From the NCBI RefSeq assembly GCF_002870965.1, contig NZ_PHSO01000005.1, positions 62,001-126,000 on the forward strand: a stretch of DNA of 64,000 nt, given 5' to 3'. The stretch comes from Tsuneonella flava (GTDB lineage: Bacteria; Pseudomonadota; Alphaproteobacteria; Sphingomonadales; Sphingomonadaceae). Of this stretch, positions 9,438 through 18,938 are shown piece by piece. A program made the translations under genes and the position numbers. Position 1 is the stretch's first letter. Each line of letters starts with the position of its first letter. The notes beneath the pieces are model-generated. The model saw only the letters and a program-made list of their open reading frames with translations. It was not told where the DNA came from and did not search any database.

Positions 9438-10133
9438 ATGACAGGCGTCGAAGAGATCGAAACCGAACAGGCGAGGCGGCTCCGCAGCACGCGGCAGCAC
9501 TTTGCCGCGCCCGGCGGTTCGCACGATCGGCTGGTTGGGTTTCTGGCCAAAGCATTGCCGATGGCGGTCGGCGTAGTCGCCGCACTGATGGTTATTACCC
9601 CGCTGTCGCCGCGCGGCGAAGTCAGCTTCCTGCTCGACAAGAACAAAGTCGCCGTGGTCCACGAACGACTGCGTGTGGACAACGCGATGTATCGCGGGCT
9701 GGACGATAACCGGCGGCCGTTCTCGCTCACTGCGGGCAGTGCGGTGCAGAAATCCAGCAAGGAAGGGATCGTGCGGATGGACGATCTCGTCGGCCGGATG
9801 CTGATGTCCGATGGCCCCGCACAGATCGTCGCCCCGGCGGGACAGTACGATTTGCGTACGCAAGTGGTCGATGTCGACGGCGATGTCCACTTTACCGCCG
9901 CCGATGGATACAATGTGCTGGCGCGCGGTGTGAAAATCAACCTTGCCAAACAGACACTGGTGGGCAGCAACGGGGTATCCGGTGCGATCCCGGGCGGCAC
10001 GTTCTCTGCCAACCGTCTGGAGGCCGACCTCGCCGCGCGCACCATCCTGCTGGATGGCAATGCGCGCCTTCGCATGGTTCCGGGCAAACTCCAGATGCCT
10101 CAGATCAGCCAGACCAGAAAGCCAACTCCATGA
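9438..10133 (+). CDS. lptC: LPS export ABC transporter periplasmic protein LptC
   Basis: This 231-aa bitopic protein has one membrane span at about residues 33-55 (ALPMAVGVVAALMVITPL) followed by a periplasmic OstA-like beta-jellyroll. LptC connects the inner-membrane LptBFG complex to LptA and helps carry lipopolysaccharide or a related glycolipid across the periplasm. It overlaps lptA by 4 bp, the usual gene order. Sequence conservation in LptC is low, so the call rests on topology and context as much as on motifs. Confidence 0.85.
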   Translation: MTGVEEIETEQARRLRSTRQHFAAPGGSHDRLVGFLAKALPMAVGVVAALMVITPLSPRGEVSFLLDKNKVAVVHERLRVDNAMYRGLDDNRRPFSLTAGSAVQKSSKEGIVRMDDLVGRMLMSDGPAQIVAPAGQYDLRTQVVDVDGDVHFTAADGYNVLARGVKINLAKQTLVGSNGVSGAIPGGTFSANRLEADLAARTILLDGNARLRMVPGKLQMPQISQTRKPTP

Positions 10134-10705
10134 CCTCTCGTTCCCCCTTCAATGCCCGCACCGCGCTGCGTAATGCCACGCTGGGCTTTGTGCTGACCTG
10201 TGCGGCGTTCGCCGGGATACAGGCGGGCGCGCAGGCGATTGCCGGGCACAATTCCGATGCGCCGGTCGATTATGCCGCCGACCGGATCGAGCTGCAGGAT
10301 CGGGAAAAGCGCGTGGTGCTGTCGGGCAATGTCGATGTGACGCAGGCCGGGCTGCGGCTGCGCGCCGCGCGCACGATCATCAACTATACCGATACGGGAT
10401 CGCTGAAAATTCAGCGCATCATGGCCACTGGCGGAGTGACAGTGACACGCGGCAACGAACGCGCATCGGGCGATGTGGCGGTGTACGATTTCAATCGCCG
10501 GATCATCACGATGGCGGGCAATGTGCGGCTGCTGCGCGGCACCGATACCCTCAACGGCGGGCGGCTGGTGATCGACTTGCGGAGCGGGGTGTCGAGCGTC
10601 GATGGCAATGCCAGCGGATCTGCCCCGGTCACCGGCGCGGTGAAGAGCAGCGGCAACGGGCGCGTCAGCGGATCGTTCTCCGTGCCGAAAGACGGCGGGA
10701 AGTAA
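10130..10705 (+). CDS. lptA: LPS transport periplasmic protein LptA (OstA family)
   Basis: This 191-aa secreted protein has a signal peptide (about 15-38, ending GAQA). The OstA/LptA jellyroll contains DYAADRIELQDREKR, VVLSGNVDVTQ and a MAGNVRLLRG repeat typical of the bridge protein. It forms the periplasmic bridge between LptC and the outer-membrane LptD/E translocon. It starts inside the end of lptC (ATGA). lptB, usually next, is not found here; holA follows in the opposite direction. Confidence 0.88.
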   Translation: MTSRSPFNARTALRNATLGFVLTCAAFAGIQAGAQAIAGHNSDAPVDYAADRIELQDREKRVVLSGNVDVTQAGLRLRAARTIINYTDTGSLKIQRIMATGGVTVTRGNERASGDVAVYDFNRRIITMAGNVRLLRGTDTLNGGRLVIDLRSGVSSVDGNASGSAPVTGAVKSSGNGRVSGSFSVPKDGGK

Positions 10706-10753
10706 ACCGCTGGCCACGGTGCGCTGCGGCACGATGCGCCAGGCGCGAATACC

Positions 10754-11800
10754 TTACTTACGGGCTCCAGCGCCCACCCGTGCAATGCCCGCCAGCGTTT
10801 GCGTCAGCAGTGTTTCGCTGGCCGAGCTGTTGGCCAGCAGCGCACGATGCAGTTCGACCAGACGCGACACCAGCCGGTCCAGCCGCCTGCCGCGCCATAC
10901 CGATAGCTGATCGGAGAGGTCGGGCGCATCCTTGAAGAACACCCGGCGCGCCTTCGTTTCCGCCTGCACGAACTGGCGCGGATTCTGCCCCGGCCCCATC
11001 CGCGAATCGAGCTGAGCCAGTTGCGCCGCGCGCCGTTCGAACGCCAGCAACAGGCCAACGGGGTTGAGGTTCATCTCCCGCATCCGGTGCAATTCGCCCG
11101 ACAGTTCCGCTGTGCGGCCCGACAGCACTGCATTGACCAGCGGCATGAACCCGTCTTCCTCCGTCCGCGCGCCAATCTGGTCGAGCGCCTCGGCGTCGAC
11201 CGTCACCGGCGCTTCCGGGCTGGCATCGAGATAGAGCGCCAGCTTGGTGACTTCGGACTGAGCCAGCCGCACGTCCAGCCCGGTGGCGCGCGCAATCCGT
11301 TCCGCCATCGGTCCGCTGAGGCGCAGACCCGCTTCGTCGCCCATCGTGCGGACTGTATCGCGGACCTGGTTGAGATCGGGCGGCCAGAACATCGCGACCA
11401 GCGCATCGTCGCGTTTTTCCAGCAGCTTCGCTGTGCGCGATTTATCCGTTGCGGAGGTAGCGACAATCAGCACGGGGCACGGTGTGCCCTCTCCATTGTC
11501 GATTGCCGCCAGCAGATTGGCCACGGCATCGTGGGCTTCGTCCCCATTGGCACGAACGACGATATGACGGCTACCGGCGAATAGCGACGTCGAGCGCGCT
11601 TCGTCGTCCAGAAGAACCGGATCGCGCCGCAGGTCGCCGCCCGCCAGATCGACCCGCTCCCCCGGATCGTCGAGCATCGCGGCTATCCGTTGTGCAGCGG
11701 CATTGGCCCCCGCTTCATCCGGTCCGCAGAAAAAGAACACCCGTGCAGAGCGCGCGGCCCGTGGGGCAGCGGCGGCAAAATCCCGCTGTGTCGCCTTCAT
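10754..11800 (-). CDS. holA: DNA polymerase III subunit delta
   Basis: This 348-aa clamp-loader subunit opens the beta clamp. It has the N-terminal AAA-like fold (FFCGPDEAGANAAAQ) without a functional Walker site, as in delta subunits, and a C-terminal helical domain (EDGFMPLVNAVLSG, LLLAFERRAAQL). The start overlaps the lptE stop by 4 bp, so it is the last gene of the DUF3576-leuS-lptE-holA operon. Confidence 0.93.
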   Translation of the reverse strand: MKATQRDFAAAAPRAARSARVFFFCGPDEAGANAAAQRIAAMLDDPGERVDLAGGDLRRDPVLLDDEARSTSLFAGSRHIVVRANGDEAHDAVANLLAAIDNGEGTPCPVLIVATSATDKSRTAKLLEKRDDALVAMFWPPDLNQVRDTVRTMGDEAGLRLSGPMAERIARATGLDVRLAQSEVTKLALYLDASPEAPVTVDAEALDQIGARTEEDGFMPLVNAVLSGRTAELSGELHRMREMNLNPVGLLLAFERRAAQLAQLDSRMGPGQNPRQFVQAETKARRVFFKDAPDLSDQLSVWRGRRLDRLVSRLVELHRALLANSSASETLLTQTLAGIARVGAGARK

Positions 11801-12297
11801 CGCCGCTCGCGCAGCGTCAGCGCGACTTGCGTAGCGATCTTGTCGGCCACTACGTTGGCGAGGTTTTCCAGCGCAGTCTGTTCAGCGGCGATCGTTGCAT
11901 ATTCGCTGGAGACGACATCGATCCCAGCATCGGATCCCGCCGTTGCGTCGAGCAGTATCTCGTTATTGGCAAGGCTGACAAGCTGGTAGCGCGCCCGCAA
12001 AGTGCGCCGTTCGCGGCCCACGGTGTCATCGCTCAACACGCCCAGTCCTTCGAGCTGATCGTCGAGCCGCACGATCAACTTGTATTGCGGAGCAGACTTG
12101 CCACCGGCCGAAAACCGATCGTTCAGAGCATTGCGAACCAGCCACCCGGCCTGCCCTTCGATAGCCGGAACCTCGATTGCGGACAGACCGCGCGCAACCG
12201 CGCCGCTGGAACCACCGGCATACATCGGCTGCAACCCGCAGGCGGACAGACCGGCCAGCAATGCCCCAGCGGCGAGGAGGCGCAGCGGCGCCATCAT
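11797..12297 (-). CDS. lptE: LPS assembly lipoprotein LptE
   Basis: This 166-aa lipoprotein has signal peptide and lipobox LSAC with Cys20. LptE plugs the LptD barrel in the outer membrane. The early [10 protein letters not shown] segment is typical of alphaproteobacterial LptE proteins. The position between leuS and holA matches the gene order seen for this family across Proteobacteria. Both ends overlap neighbours by 4 bp (ATGA). Confidence 0.88.
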   Translation of the reverse strand: MMAPLRLLAAGALLAGLSACGLQPMYAGGSSGAVARGLSAIEVPAIEGQAGWLVRNALNDRFSAGGKSAPQYKLIVRLDDQLEGLGVLSDDTVGRERRTLRARYQLVSLANNEILLDATAGSDAGIDVVSSEYATIAAEQTALENLANVVADKIATQVALTLRERR

Positions 12298-14828
12298 GCG
12301 ACGATATTCACCAGCCTGTCGGGCACTACGATCACTTTGCGTACTTCCGCTCCATCGAGCGAACGCTGAACCTTCTCGCTGGCGAGCGCAAGCGCTTCCA
12401 GTTCTTCGCGAGGCATACCCTTGGCAACGGTCAGCGTATCGCGCAGCTTGCCCTTCACCTGCACCGCGATGGTGACTTCGTCATCGACCAGCAGCGCCGG
12501 ATCGACCGTGGGCCAGTCCGCTTCCGCCACCAGCCCGCCGGTGCCGAGCGCTTCGGCCATCGATTCGGCCAGATGCGGCATCATCGGGGATACCAGACGC
12601 GGCAGCGTAGCGACCGCTTCGGCGCGTTCGGGCGAAGGTCCGGCCTTCTCCACCGCGCCGGTCAGTTCGTATATCTTGGCCACCGCCTTGTTGAACTGCA
12701 GCGCTTCGATATCGGCGGCGACACCGGCAATCGTGCGATGCATCAGTTTGGCGAGCGCGGGATTGGCATCGCCCGCTGCATCGGGCGCGCCATTGGCGAC
12801 GATGCGCCACAACCGCTGAACAAAACGCCCGCAGCCCTCGATCCCGGCTTCTGACCACGGCAGATCGCGCTCTGGCGGGCTGTCGCTCAGCATGAACCAG
12901 CGCACCGCGTCGGCCCCGAAGCGATCGACCATCGCATCGGGATCGACCACGTTCTTCTTCGACTTCGACATTTTGACGACTTTGCCAATGTCGACCGGCT
13001 GGCCATCGGCGATCAGCACTGCACCATCGCTGCCGCGCTCGATCTCTTCGGGGCCGTACCACACGTCGCGCACCAGATCTCCGGCACCTTCGCGGCGCGA
13101 ATAGGTTTCGTGCGTCACCATCCCTTGCGTGAACAGGCTGGCGAACGGTTCGGCAAAATCGATCATCCCGCAATGCTGCAACGCACGGGTCCAGAACCGG
13201 GCGTAGAGCAAGTGCAGGATCGCGTGTTCGATCCCGCCGATATACTGTTCCACCGGCAGCCATTTGGCGACTTCGTCCCGGTCGAACGGCTTATCCGCAG
13301 GCTGGCTGGCGAAGCGGAGGAAATACCAGCTCGAATCGACGAAGGTGTCGAGCGTGTCGGTTTCCCGCCGTGCCGCTGCGCCGCATTGCGGGCAATCGAC
13401 ATGCTTCCAGGTGGGATGACGTTCGAGCGGGTTGCCCGGCGTCTTGAAATCGACATCTTCCGGCAGAGTAACCGGCAATTGATCTTCGGGCACTGGCACG
13501 ATCCCGCAGGTATCGCAATGGATGAACGGGATCGGCGTGCCCCAGTACCGCTGGCGCGAAACGCCCCAGTCGCGCAGGCGCCACACTGTCTGCCCTTCGC
13601 CCCAGCCACCGGCTTCGGCGCGGACGATCACCGCGGCAATCGCTTCCTCCACCGCCATGCCGTTGAGGAAATCGGAATGGACCAGCACCCCGTCGCCCGC
13701 TTCGGCCTCGCCCGCGAAGGGAGCGTCGGCTTCCCCGGCATTCTTCGCGACAACGCGGGTGATCGGCAGATCGTATTTAGTGGCGAATTCGAAATCGCGC
13801 TGATCGTGCCCCGGCACGCCCATCACCGCGCCGGTGCCGTAATCCATCAGCACGAAATTGGCGATGAACACCGGCAAATGCTGCCCGGTGAACGGATGGA
13901 CTGCGCCGATGCCGGTATCGAAGCCGAGCTTTTCCGCGGTTTCCAGCGCCGCAGCAGTGGTCGCCCCGCGCTTGCACTGATCGATGAACTTCGCTGCGTC
14001 GCAATTGCTGGCGGCAACGCCCTGCGCGATCGGGTGATCGGGCGCGACCGCCACGAAACTGGCGCCGAAAATGGTATCGGGCCGGGTGGAATAGACCTCC
14101 ACCTCGTTGCCATCCGAGAGCGCAAAGCGGAATTGCAGCCCCTGGCTCTTGCCGATCCAGTTTTCCTGCATCAGCCGGACTTTTTCAGGCCACTTGTCGA
14201 GCGCGCCCAACCCGTCGAGCAGGTCTTCCGCGAACTGCGTGATCTTCAGGAACCACTGGCTCAGCTTGCGTTTCTCGACTTCGGCGCCCGAACGCCAGCC
14301 TTTGCCGTCGATCACCTGTTCGTTGGCCAGCACGGTCATATCGACCGGATCCCAGTTGACCTCGCTTTCCTTGCGATAGACCAGCCCCGCTTCGTACAGG
14401 CGCAGGAACAGCGCCTGTTCGTGGCCGTAATATTCGGGATCGCACGTGGCGAATTCGCGCGTCCAGTCGAGCGCGAAGCCGATCCGTTTCAGCTGCGCTT
14501 TCATGTTGGCGATATTGTCGCGCGTCCACCCGCCGGGATGCACGCCCTTTTCCATCGCTGCGTTTTCAGCGGGCATGCCGAATGCATCCCACCCCATCGG
14601 GTGCAGCACTTCGTGCCCGGTCATCCGTTTATACCGGGCGAGCACGTCGCCCATCGTATAATTGCGGACGTGCCCGATATGGATGCGCCCCGATGGATAG
14701 GGGAACATCTCCAGCACGTAGCTTTTGGGTTTGTTGCTGTCGCTATCGGCAGTGAACGTCCCGGCTTGTTCCCAGGCACGCTGCCAGCGCCCGTCCGCCG
14801 CCGACGGATCGAAACGCTGATCGGTCAT
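12294..14828 (-). CDS. leuS: Leucine--tRNA ligase
   Basis: This 844-aa class I synthetase charges tRNA-Leu. The HIGH motif is at residues 50-53 ([12 protein letters not shown]) and KMSKSKKN lies near residue 615. A large CP1 editing domain lies between them, and zinc-ligand cysteines are visible (CDTCG, CPQCG). ATG 14828 was chosen because GGAGGA sits 6 nt upstream; an in-frame start at 14861 lies inside the DUF3576 gene. Confidence 0.97.
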   Translation of the reverse strand: MTDQRFDPSAADGRWQRAWEQAGTFTADSDSNKPKSYVLEMFPYPSGRIHIGHVRNYTMGDVLARYKRMTGHEVLHPMGWDAFGMPAENAAMEKGVHPGGWTRDNIANMKAQLKRIGFALDWTREFATCDPEYYGHEQALFLRLYEAGLVYRKESEVNWDPVDMTVLANEQVIDGKGWRSGAEVEKRKLSQWFLKITQFAEDLLDGLGALDKWPEKVRLMQENWIGKSQGLQFRFALSDGNEVEVYSTRPDTIFGASFVAVAPDHPIAQGVAASNCDAAKFIDQCKRGATTAAALETAEKLGFDTGIGAVHPFTGQHLPVFIANFVLMDYGTGAVMGVPGHDQRDFEFATKYDLPITRVVAKNAGEADAPFAGEAEAGDGVLVHSDFLNGMAVEEAIAAVIVRAEAGGWGEGQTVWRLRDWGVSRQRYWGTPIPFIHCDTCGIVPVPEDQLPVTLPEDVDFKTPGNPLERHPTWKHVDCPQCGAAARRETDTLDTFVDSSWYFLRFASQPADKPFDRDEVAKWLPVEQYIGGIEHAILHLLYARFWTRALQHCGMIDFAEPFASLFTQGMVTHETYSRREGAGDLVRDVWYGPEEIERGSDGAVLIADGQPVDIGKVVKMSKSKKNVVDPDAMVDRFGADAVRWFMLSDSPPERDLPWSEAGIEGCGRFVQRLWRIVANGAPDAAGDANPALAKLMHRTIAGVAADIEALQFNKAVAKIYELTGAVEKAGPSPERAEAVATLPRLVSPMMPHLAESMAEALGTGGLVAEADWPTVDPALLVDDEVTIAVQVKGKLRDTLTVAKGMPREELEALALASEKVQRSLDGAEVRKVIVVPDRLVNIVA

Positions 14829-14850
14829 GTAATATCCTCCGGCTGGGAAA

Positions 14851-15300
14851 TCAGCCTGCAATGGCCTGACGGCGCAGTTCGCGCGCCTTGGTCAGGATGA
14901 TATCTTCCAGTTTCTGCACTGTGGCCGCCTGCACCGGGGCATCGACCCAACTACCGTTCTGGTTCACTTCACGGCTGGCGGCGACGCGAATGGCATCGGC
15001 ACGCAGATCCTGATCGAGGATCGACACAGTCACCTTCACCCGTTCGCCGGGGTTCTGCGGGTTGGAATACCAGTCGGTCACGATCACGCCGCCCGCACTG
15101 TCCGCCTGAAGCAGCGGTGCGAAGCTGACCGTTTCCAGCGCCGCGCGCCAGAGATAGGAATTGACGCCGATCGTCGTCACATTGGCGGCGGCAAGGTCCG
15201 CCTTGGGCCGGTCACGACCGCCACAGGCAGCGAGAGTGGCGATGGCCGCAACGGCAATGGCGGCGCGGGCGATACGGGTGGTGGTCGAACTGGCGGTCAT
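14851..15300 (-). CDS. DUF3576 domain-containing lipoprotein
   Basis: This 149-aa predicted lipoprotein has a signal peptide and lipobox LAAC (Cys26). The mature part matches the DUF3576 pattern ([28 protein letters not shown]). The function is unknown. It is the first gene of the operon with leuS, 22 bp upstream, and this pairing is conserved in sphingomonads. The ATG at 15300 was preferred because it puts a normal signal peptide at the N-terminus. Confidence 0.85.
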   Translation of the reverse strand: MTASSTTTRIARAAIAVAAIATLAACGGRDRPKADLAAANVTTIGVNSYLWRAALETVSFAPLLQADSAGGVIVTDWYSNPQNPGERVKVTVSILDQDLRADAIRVAASREVNQNGSWVDAPVQAATVQKLEDIILTKARELRRQAIAG

Positions 15301-15685
15301 GATGGGGGTCGATCGTCCTCGATAAGTCTCTGTCGAGCCTCTAGAGCGCGCGGCTCCGGCAAGCAAGGTGTCGCGCAGCAAATGCGCCTTGTCGCGGTGA
15401 ATGGCCGCTGAACCTCTATTCGGTGGACCGGTTGTGGAAAAGAGGCAACAGGTAAACCGGCAAAACCACGCGGCGCATCGAAAAACTTGTAAAAACTGGC
15501 GCGTTTTCGTTATCGTTCGAGTTAACCCAAATCCGGCGGCGAGTCGATTTTTCAACCGCCATCGCAAAAGGGGCAAGGGCTGGCCGGTAACCGAGCCGCT
15601 CATTGAAGGTTAAGGTCGGCAGGCGTTGAATAGTACGCTGCCCGTAAAAGGGCCGATCGCATAAGGGACGAGACAGGGCTTTACC
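15301..15685. other. Intergenic region with divergent promoters
   Basis: No gene is supported in these 385 bp. They separate the divergent DUF3576-leuS operon and the envelope-protein gene. The stretch 15480-15535 is locally AT-rich, with TTGTAA (15487) and GTTAACCC (15530), and is the best place for a promoter. No clear -10 box could be fixed. Confidence 0.45.
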
Positions 15686-16465
15686 GTGGGCAAGCGTGGC
15701 ATCAGCATCGGCAACAAGGCGTTCAAACGCTTCGGCGCGCCTGCTGTTCTGAGCGTTGCCGCCGTGGCGGCCCTGGCCATTCCCACCGCAGGGCTTGCAG
15801 TGACCGCAGTCGGTTCGCAGACTGCCGGGACCGAACGCCCGCTCGGCTCGATCACCACGTTCACGCCTGCCAATGTCGATCCGGCAGTCGCCCGGCGGCT
15901 GGCCGCCAAGATCGCGGCAAGCGGCAAATCGCTGCGCTTTACCCCTGCGGCATCGCCCGCCAGCGACGCCCGCACGGTAACCGTCGCCATCCGCATCGAC
16001 GATGACAGCGCCCGCGCCATTTCGGTGCACAACGCCATCGCTTCCGCCAAGGGCGAAGCGGGCAACGGCCCGTCGATCGCCAGCCTGGCGTCAACGCGGT
16101 ATAATCTGGGCATCGCCCGCGGATACCAGTCTTTCGCGAAGCCCGATCCGGTCAAGCTCGACATATCGGATACGCCGATGGCCGACCTGTCCACATTCAA
16201 TTCAGGCGACAAGAAAGACGACAAACCCAGCCGGTTGCAGGCGCGCATTTCGGTGGAGCATGATGGAAACGTTGGCCGCGCACCGCGCACTCTGGGCGCA
16301 TCCGGCCAGCAATCGGTCGATGTCGGCGGTGCATTCCGTGTATCGCGCAACCTCGACGTGACAGCGGGCGTCCGCCTGTCGCAGGATCGCGACCGTCTGG
16401 CCCCGCTGACCGATTCGGTTCAGGATAATCAGGCGGTCTATGTCGGGACTCAGTTCCGCTTCTGA
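15686..16465 (+). CDS. Secreted, probably outer-membrane-associated protein of unknown function
   Basis: This 259-aa protein starts with GTG. It has a signal peptide (AVLSVAAVAALAIPTAGLA, ending near residue 40) and ends in an aromatic residue after alternating segments (VDVGGAFRVS, LDVTAGVRLSQ, VYVGTQFRF), as outer-membrane beta-strand proteins do. The middle is a low-complexity Ala/Ser-rich stretch. Only about three C-terminal strands are recognisable, so a full barrel is doubtful. An intrinsic terminator follows. Similar proteins occur in sphingomonads, but I know of no function. Confidence 0.75.
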   Translation: MGKRGISIGNKAFKRFGAPAVLSVAAVAALAIPTAGLAVTAVGSQTAGTERPLGSITTFTPANVDPAVARRLAAKIAASGKSLRFTPAASPASDARTVTVAIRIDDDSARAISVHNAIASAKGEAGNGPSIASLASTRYNLGIARGYQSFAKPDPVKLDISDTPMADLSTFNSGDKKDDKPSRLQARISVEHDGNVGRAPRTLGASGQQSVDVGGAFRVSRNLDVTAGVRLSQDRDRLAPLTDSVQDNQAVYVGTQFRF

Positions 16466-16528
16466 TAATCTCTTTTTGCCGGATCTGCGGCCCTGTTCGG
16501 GCCGAATATAGCGAATTCGTATGAATAG

Positions 16529-16554
16529 CCCCGCTGCCAGCGGGGTTTTTCTTT
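16529..16554 (+). terminator. Rho-independent terminator
   Basis: CCCCGCT (16529-16535) and AGCGGGG (16539-16545) form a 7-bp GC stem with a GCC loop, followed by TTTTTCTTT. It lies 64 bp after the envelope-protein gene, facing it. Confidence 0.9.
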
Positions 16555-16625
16555 GTCCCCGGCGGCTGTTCGCCTACGTTCGACTGTGGAGAGTCGAGAG
16601 AACCTGAACAGGCACGGGAGTAATT

Positions 16626-17348
16626 ATGACACGCGTTGCAATCGTTACCGGGGGCACCCGCGGGATCGGGGAAGCGATCAGCCTTGCGCTGAAAGAACAG
16701 GGCCGCACAGTCGTCGCCAATTATGCAGGCAACGACACGAAGGCGAAAGAATTTGCCGATCGGCACGGCATCGCCGTGATGAAGTGGGATGTGGGCGATC
16801 ACGAAGCCTGCATCGAAGGCTGCAAACAGATCGCCGCCGATTTTGGCGATGTCGATATCGTCGTCAACAACGCCGGGATCACCCGCGACGGCACTTTACA
16901 CAAGATGACCTTCGACGACTGGAACGACGTGATGCGCGTCAATCTGGGTGGCTGCTTCAATATGGCCAAGGCCTGCTTCCCCGGAATGCGCGAACGCGGC
17001 TGGGGCCGGATCGTCAATATCGGCAGCATCAACGGGCAGGCTGGTCAGTATGGCCAGGTCAACTATGCCGCTGCGAAGAGCGGGATTCACGGCTTCACGA
17101 AAGCGCTGGCGCAGGAAGGCGCCAAATTCGGTGTGACAGTAAACGCCATCGCCCCCGGCTATATCGACACCGACATGGTGGCCGCCGTGCCGGACACGGT
17201 GCTGGAGAAAATCGTCGCCAAAATTCCGGTGGGCCGCCTCGGCCATGCCGAAGAAATCGCCCGCGGGGTCGCTTTCCTGACCAGCGAAGACGGCGGCTTC
17301 GTCACCGGATCGACCATGAGCATCAACGGCGGGCAGCATATGTATTGA
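16626..17348 (+). CDS. phbB: Acetoacetyl-CoA reductase
   Basis: This 240-aa short-chain dehydrogenase reduces acetoacetyl-CoA to (R)-3-hydroxybutyryl-CoA with NADPH for polyhydroxybutyrate synthesis. The NADP motif TGGTRGIG is at residues 8-15. The Ser-Tyr-Lys active site is in NIGSINGQAGQYGQVNYAAAK, in two parts here (NIGSINGQ; QVNYAAAKSG). The QYGQVNYAAAKSG form distinguishes PhbB from FabG. No synthase (phaC) or thiolase gene is adjacent. Confidence 0.93.
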   Translation: MTRVAIVTGGTRGIGEAISLALKEQGRTVVANYAGNDTKAKEFADRHGIAVMKWDVGDHEACIEGCKQIAADFGDVDIVVNNAGITRDGTLHKMTFDDWNDVMRVNLGGCFNMAKACFPGMRERGWGRIVNIGSINGQAGQYGQVNYAAAKSGIHGFTKALAQEGAKFGVTVNAIAPGYIDTDMVAAVPDTVLEKIVAKIPVGRLGHAEEIARGVAFLTSEDGGFVTGSTMSINGGQHMY

Positions 17349-17356
17349 TCGGGTTG

Positions 17357-17377
17357 GGGCGCCGGACACCGGCGCCC
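17357..17377. terminator. GC-rich hairpin between convergent genes
   Basis: GGGCGCCGG (17357-17365) and CCGGCGCCC (17369-17377) form a 9-bp stem with a 3-nt loop between the 3' ends of phbB and the regulator gene. There is no U-tract on the plus strand, so termination strength is uncertain. Confidence 0.55.
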
Positions 17378-17393
17378 TGCCCCCCCAAATTGC

Positions 17394-18167
17394 TCAGTCG
17401 ATCAGGATGCCGACGACCTTCCACGCGCCGCCTTCCTTTTGCAGCGTAACCGTCTCGATAACGTCGGCTTTGTTAGCGAACGTGGTCCTGAACCGCACCT
17501 CCTGAAAGCCGTGCGGCGGCGCATTGAGGTAGCGGATGGTTTGCAGGTTGCGCGAAACCACCGCACCGAGCGGGACGCGCACCTGCTGAGACGCTTCGGC
17601 CCAGCCCGCAACCGTATTGGCATCGCGGAAGCTCTTGCCCGCACTATCGAAGGCCCCCTGCCAGTTACCGGCATCGCCCAGCGCGAGCCAGTTGCGAGCG
17701 GCAGCCTCCACCGCAGAGTCGCGCGCGGCATCTTCTGCCGATGGCGGGCTTGCGCCATCGGCCATCGGGCCATTGGTCATCAGGGGGGCGGACAGCAGCA
17801 GAGCTGCAGCTAGCAAAGACATCGCGATACCTCCGATCAGCCAGGCGACTGTGCGCCTGGCACCCCACCCGCCACTGTGGCGAGTTCCAGGGAGAGGCGC
17901 AGGTTCGCCGGTTGTGGCGGATTCGGCTTCCCCCAAATTCTTGCGGGCAAGAAAATCGGGGGTCTCGCTCTCTTCATTCATCAGCATTCGCGCAGCTTCG
18001 CGGCTGCTCGACACTTCCAGCTTGCGCCGCGCCCCGCGCAGTCGCTCGTTGACGGTATGTACCGATATATCGAGGTGGCGGGCTGCCGACTTGGCATCGT
18101 ATCCCCGCACGATCAGGCGGAGAGTCTGCTTCTCCTTGTCGGTCAGTGCATCAAGTCCATCGCCCAT
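17394..18167 (-). CDS. Membrane-tethered LuxR-type regulator with DUF4019 domain
   Basis: This 257-aa protein has an N-terminal LuxR-type helix-turn-helix (about 7-57, LTDKEKQTLRL... HTVNERLR), then a linker. One membrane span lies near 107-130 (WLIGGIAMSLLAAALLLSAPL). The C-terminal periplasmic DUF4019 domain follows (about 155-257, NWLALGDAGNWQGAF ... GGAWKVVGILID). It looks like a one-component sensor that binds DNA while in the membrane. The ATG at 18167 was preferred to an in-frame GTG at 18203 because relatives begin close to the DGLDAL segment. The signal and targets are unknown. Confidence 0.8.
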   Translation of the reverse strand: MGDGLDALTDKEKQTLRLIVRGYDAKSAARHLDISVHTVNERLRGARRKLEVSSSREAARMLMNEESETPDFLARKNLGEAESATTGEPAPLPGTRHSGGWGARRTVAWLIGGIAMSLLAAALLLSAPLMTNGPMADGASPPSAEDAARDSAVEAAARNWLALGDAGNWQGAFDSAGKSFRDANTVAGWAEASQQVRVPLGAVVSRNLQTIRYLNAPPHGFQEVRFRTTFANKADVIETVTLQKEGGAWKVVGILID

Positions 18168-18243
18168 CCATTGTGGGTAAGACGCTGCCCGGCGACGATC
18201 CACCCAAAAAAATTCGTAGGCCAGCCTGCACCTTGCGACTAGC

Positions 18244-18519
18244 GTGGGGAGAATGAACGTACCCTACCACCCTCCTGTGAAGCGGTCGGTCGCCATCGCC
18301 GGGCACCGCACTTCGATCAGCCTCGAACCGCTGTTCTGGGATATGTTGCGCGCTGCGGCAGAGCAGGAGCAGGTGGCGCTGTCTTCCATCGTCGCCCGGA
18401 TCGACGAAGAGCGGATACGGGCCCAGCACCCCTGCGGGCTGGCAGGCGCGATCCGGCTGTGGCTGGTCGCGCGGCAGATGGGGGTAGACGGCGGATTGCC
18501 GGGGGCGGAGAATGTATGA
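18244..18519 (+). CDS. Ribbon-helix-helix domain protein
   Basis: This 91-aa protein (88 aa if the ATG at 18253 is used) has a predicted ribbon-helix-helix fold (KRSVAIAGHRTSISLEPLFWDMLRA in two parts: KRSVAIAGHRTSISL; EPLFWDMLRAAA). It resembles the small RHH_4 family common in alphaproteobacteria. It is probably DNA-binding, though some family members have no known target. It is divergent from the membrane-tethered regulator, 76 bp away. No convincing ribosome site decides between the starts. Confidence 0.75.
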   Translation: MGRMNVPYHPPVKRSVAIAGHRTSISLEPLFWDMLRAAAEQEQVALSSIVARIDEERIRAQHPCGLAGAIRLWLVARQMGVDGGLPGAENV

Positions 18520-18586
18520 CGGAGGGTAAAGAGCGGGGATCCGCTGGTCAGGGGCGATTGAGTGGGGGGCAAATGCCCCACTCTCC

Positions 18587-18674
18587 CACGTCGCCCCGGA
18601 CGTGATCCGGGGCCCCGCTTTTCTTGCGAGCCACGTGGGAGGGAGCTGGACCCCGGCTCGGAGGCCGGGGTGAC
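18587..18674 (+). repeat. 88-bp dispersed repeat, copy A
   Basis: Begins CACGTCGCCCCGGACGTGAT and ends CTCGGAGGCCGGGGTGAC. Direct copy of 18965-19052 with a few differences. It contains the palindromes CCGGACGTGATCCGG and GACCCCGGCTCGG..CCGGGGT, so it can fold into two GC hairpins. Confidence 0.85.
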
Positions 18675-18728
18675 GGCGATGGTGGGAAGGTGCCACAACA
18701 TCCACACCCCGCGCCCCACTCTCCCCCT

Positions 18729-18850
18729 CGTCATTGCGAGGAGCCGCAGGCGATGCGGCAATCCATGGACCGCCATCGCCCCAGCCTCAATCGAAGTAGG
18801 GGGCGGGACAGTCAGGCCATGGATTGCTTCACTGCGTTCGCAATGACGAG
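18729..18850. repeat. Inverted pair of the CATTGCGAGG repeat
   Basis: The left arm 18729-18768 (CGTCATTGCGAGGAG ... GGCAATCCATGG) is matched by the inverted right arm 18817-18850 (CCATGGATTGC ... CGCAATGACG). The pair could form a long cruciform with a loop of about 50 nt. Confidence 0.8.
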
Positions 18851-18938
18851 TGGTGGGTGGCATGGGTTTTGGATACCAATGGTGCGCGAAGCGGGCACAT
18901 CCGAAGCGCCACCAGCAACCCGCTCCACCCGCGAATAC

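Noticed and set aside
13110-14900. 596-codon plus-strand frame antisense to leuS
   Set aside because: leuS on the other strand has all synthetase motifs; the long open frame reflects high GC and codon bias.
15480-15540. Precise -35/-10 promoter for the envelope-protein gene
   Set aside because: TTGTAA at 15487 has no good -10 partner at 16-18 bp, so only a general promoter region is noted.
18562-18846. Several 70-120-codon frames over the repeat region
   Set aside because: They consist of repeat sequence read in different phases on both strands; none has a ribosome site or domain.
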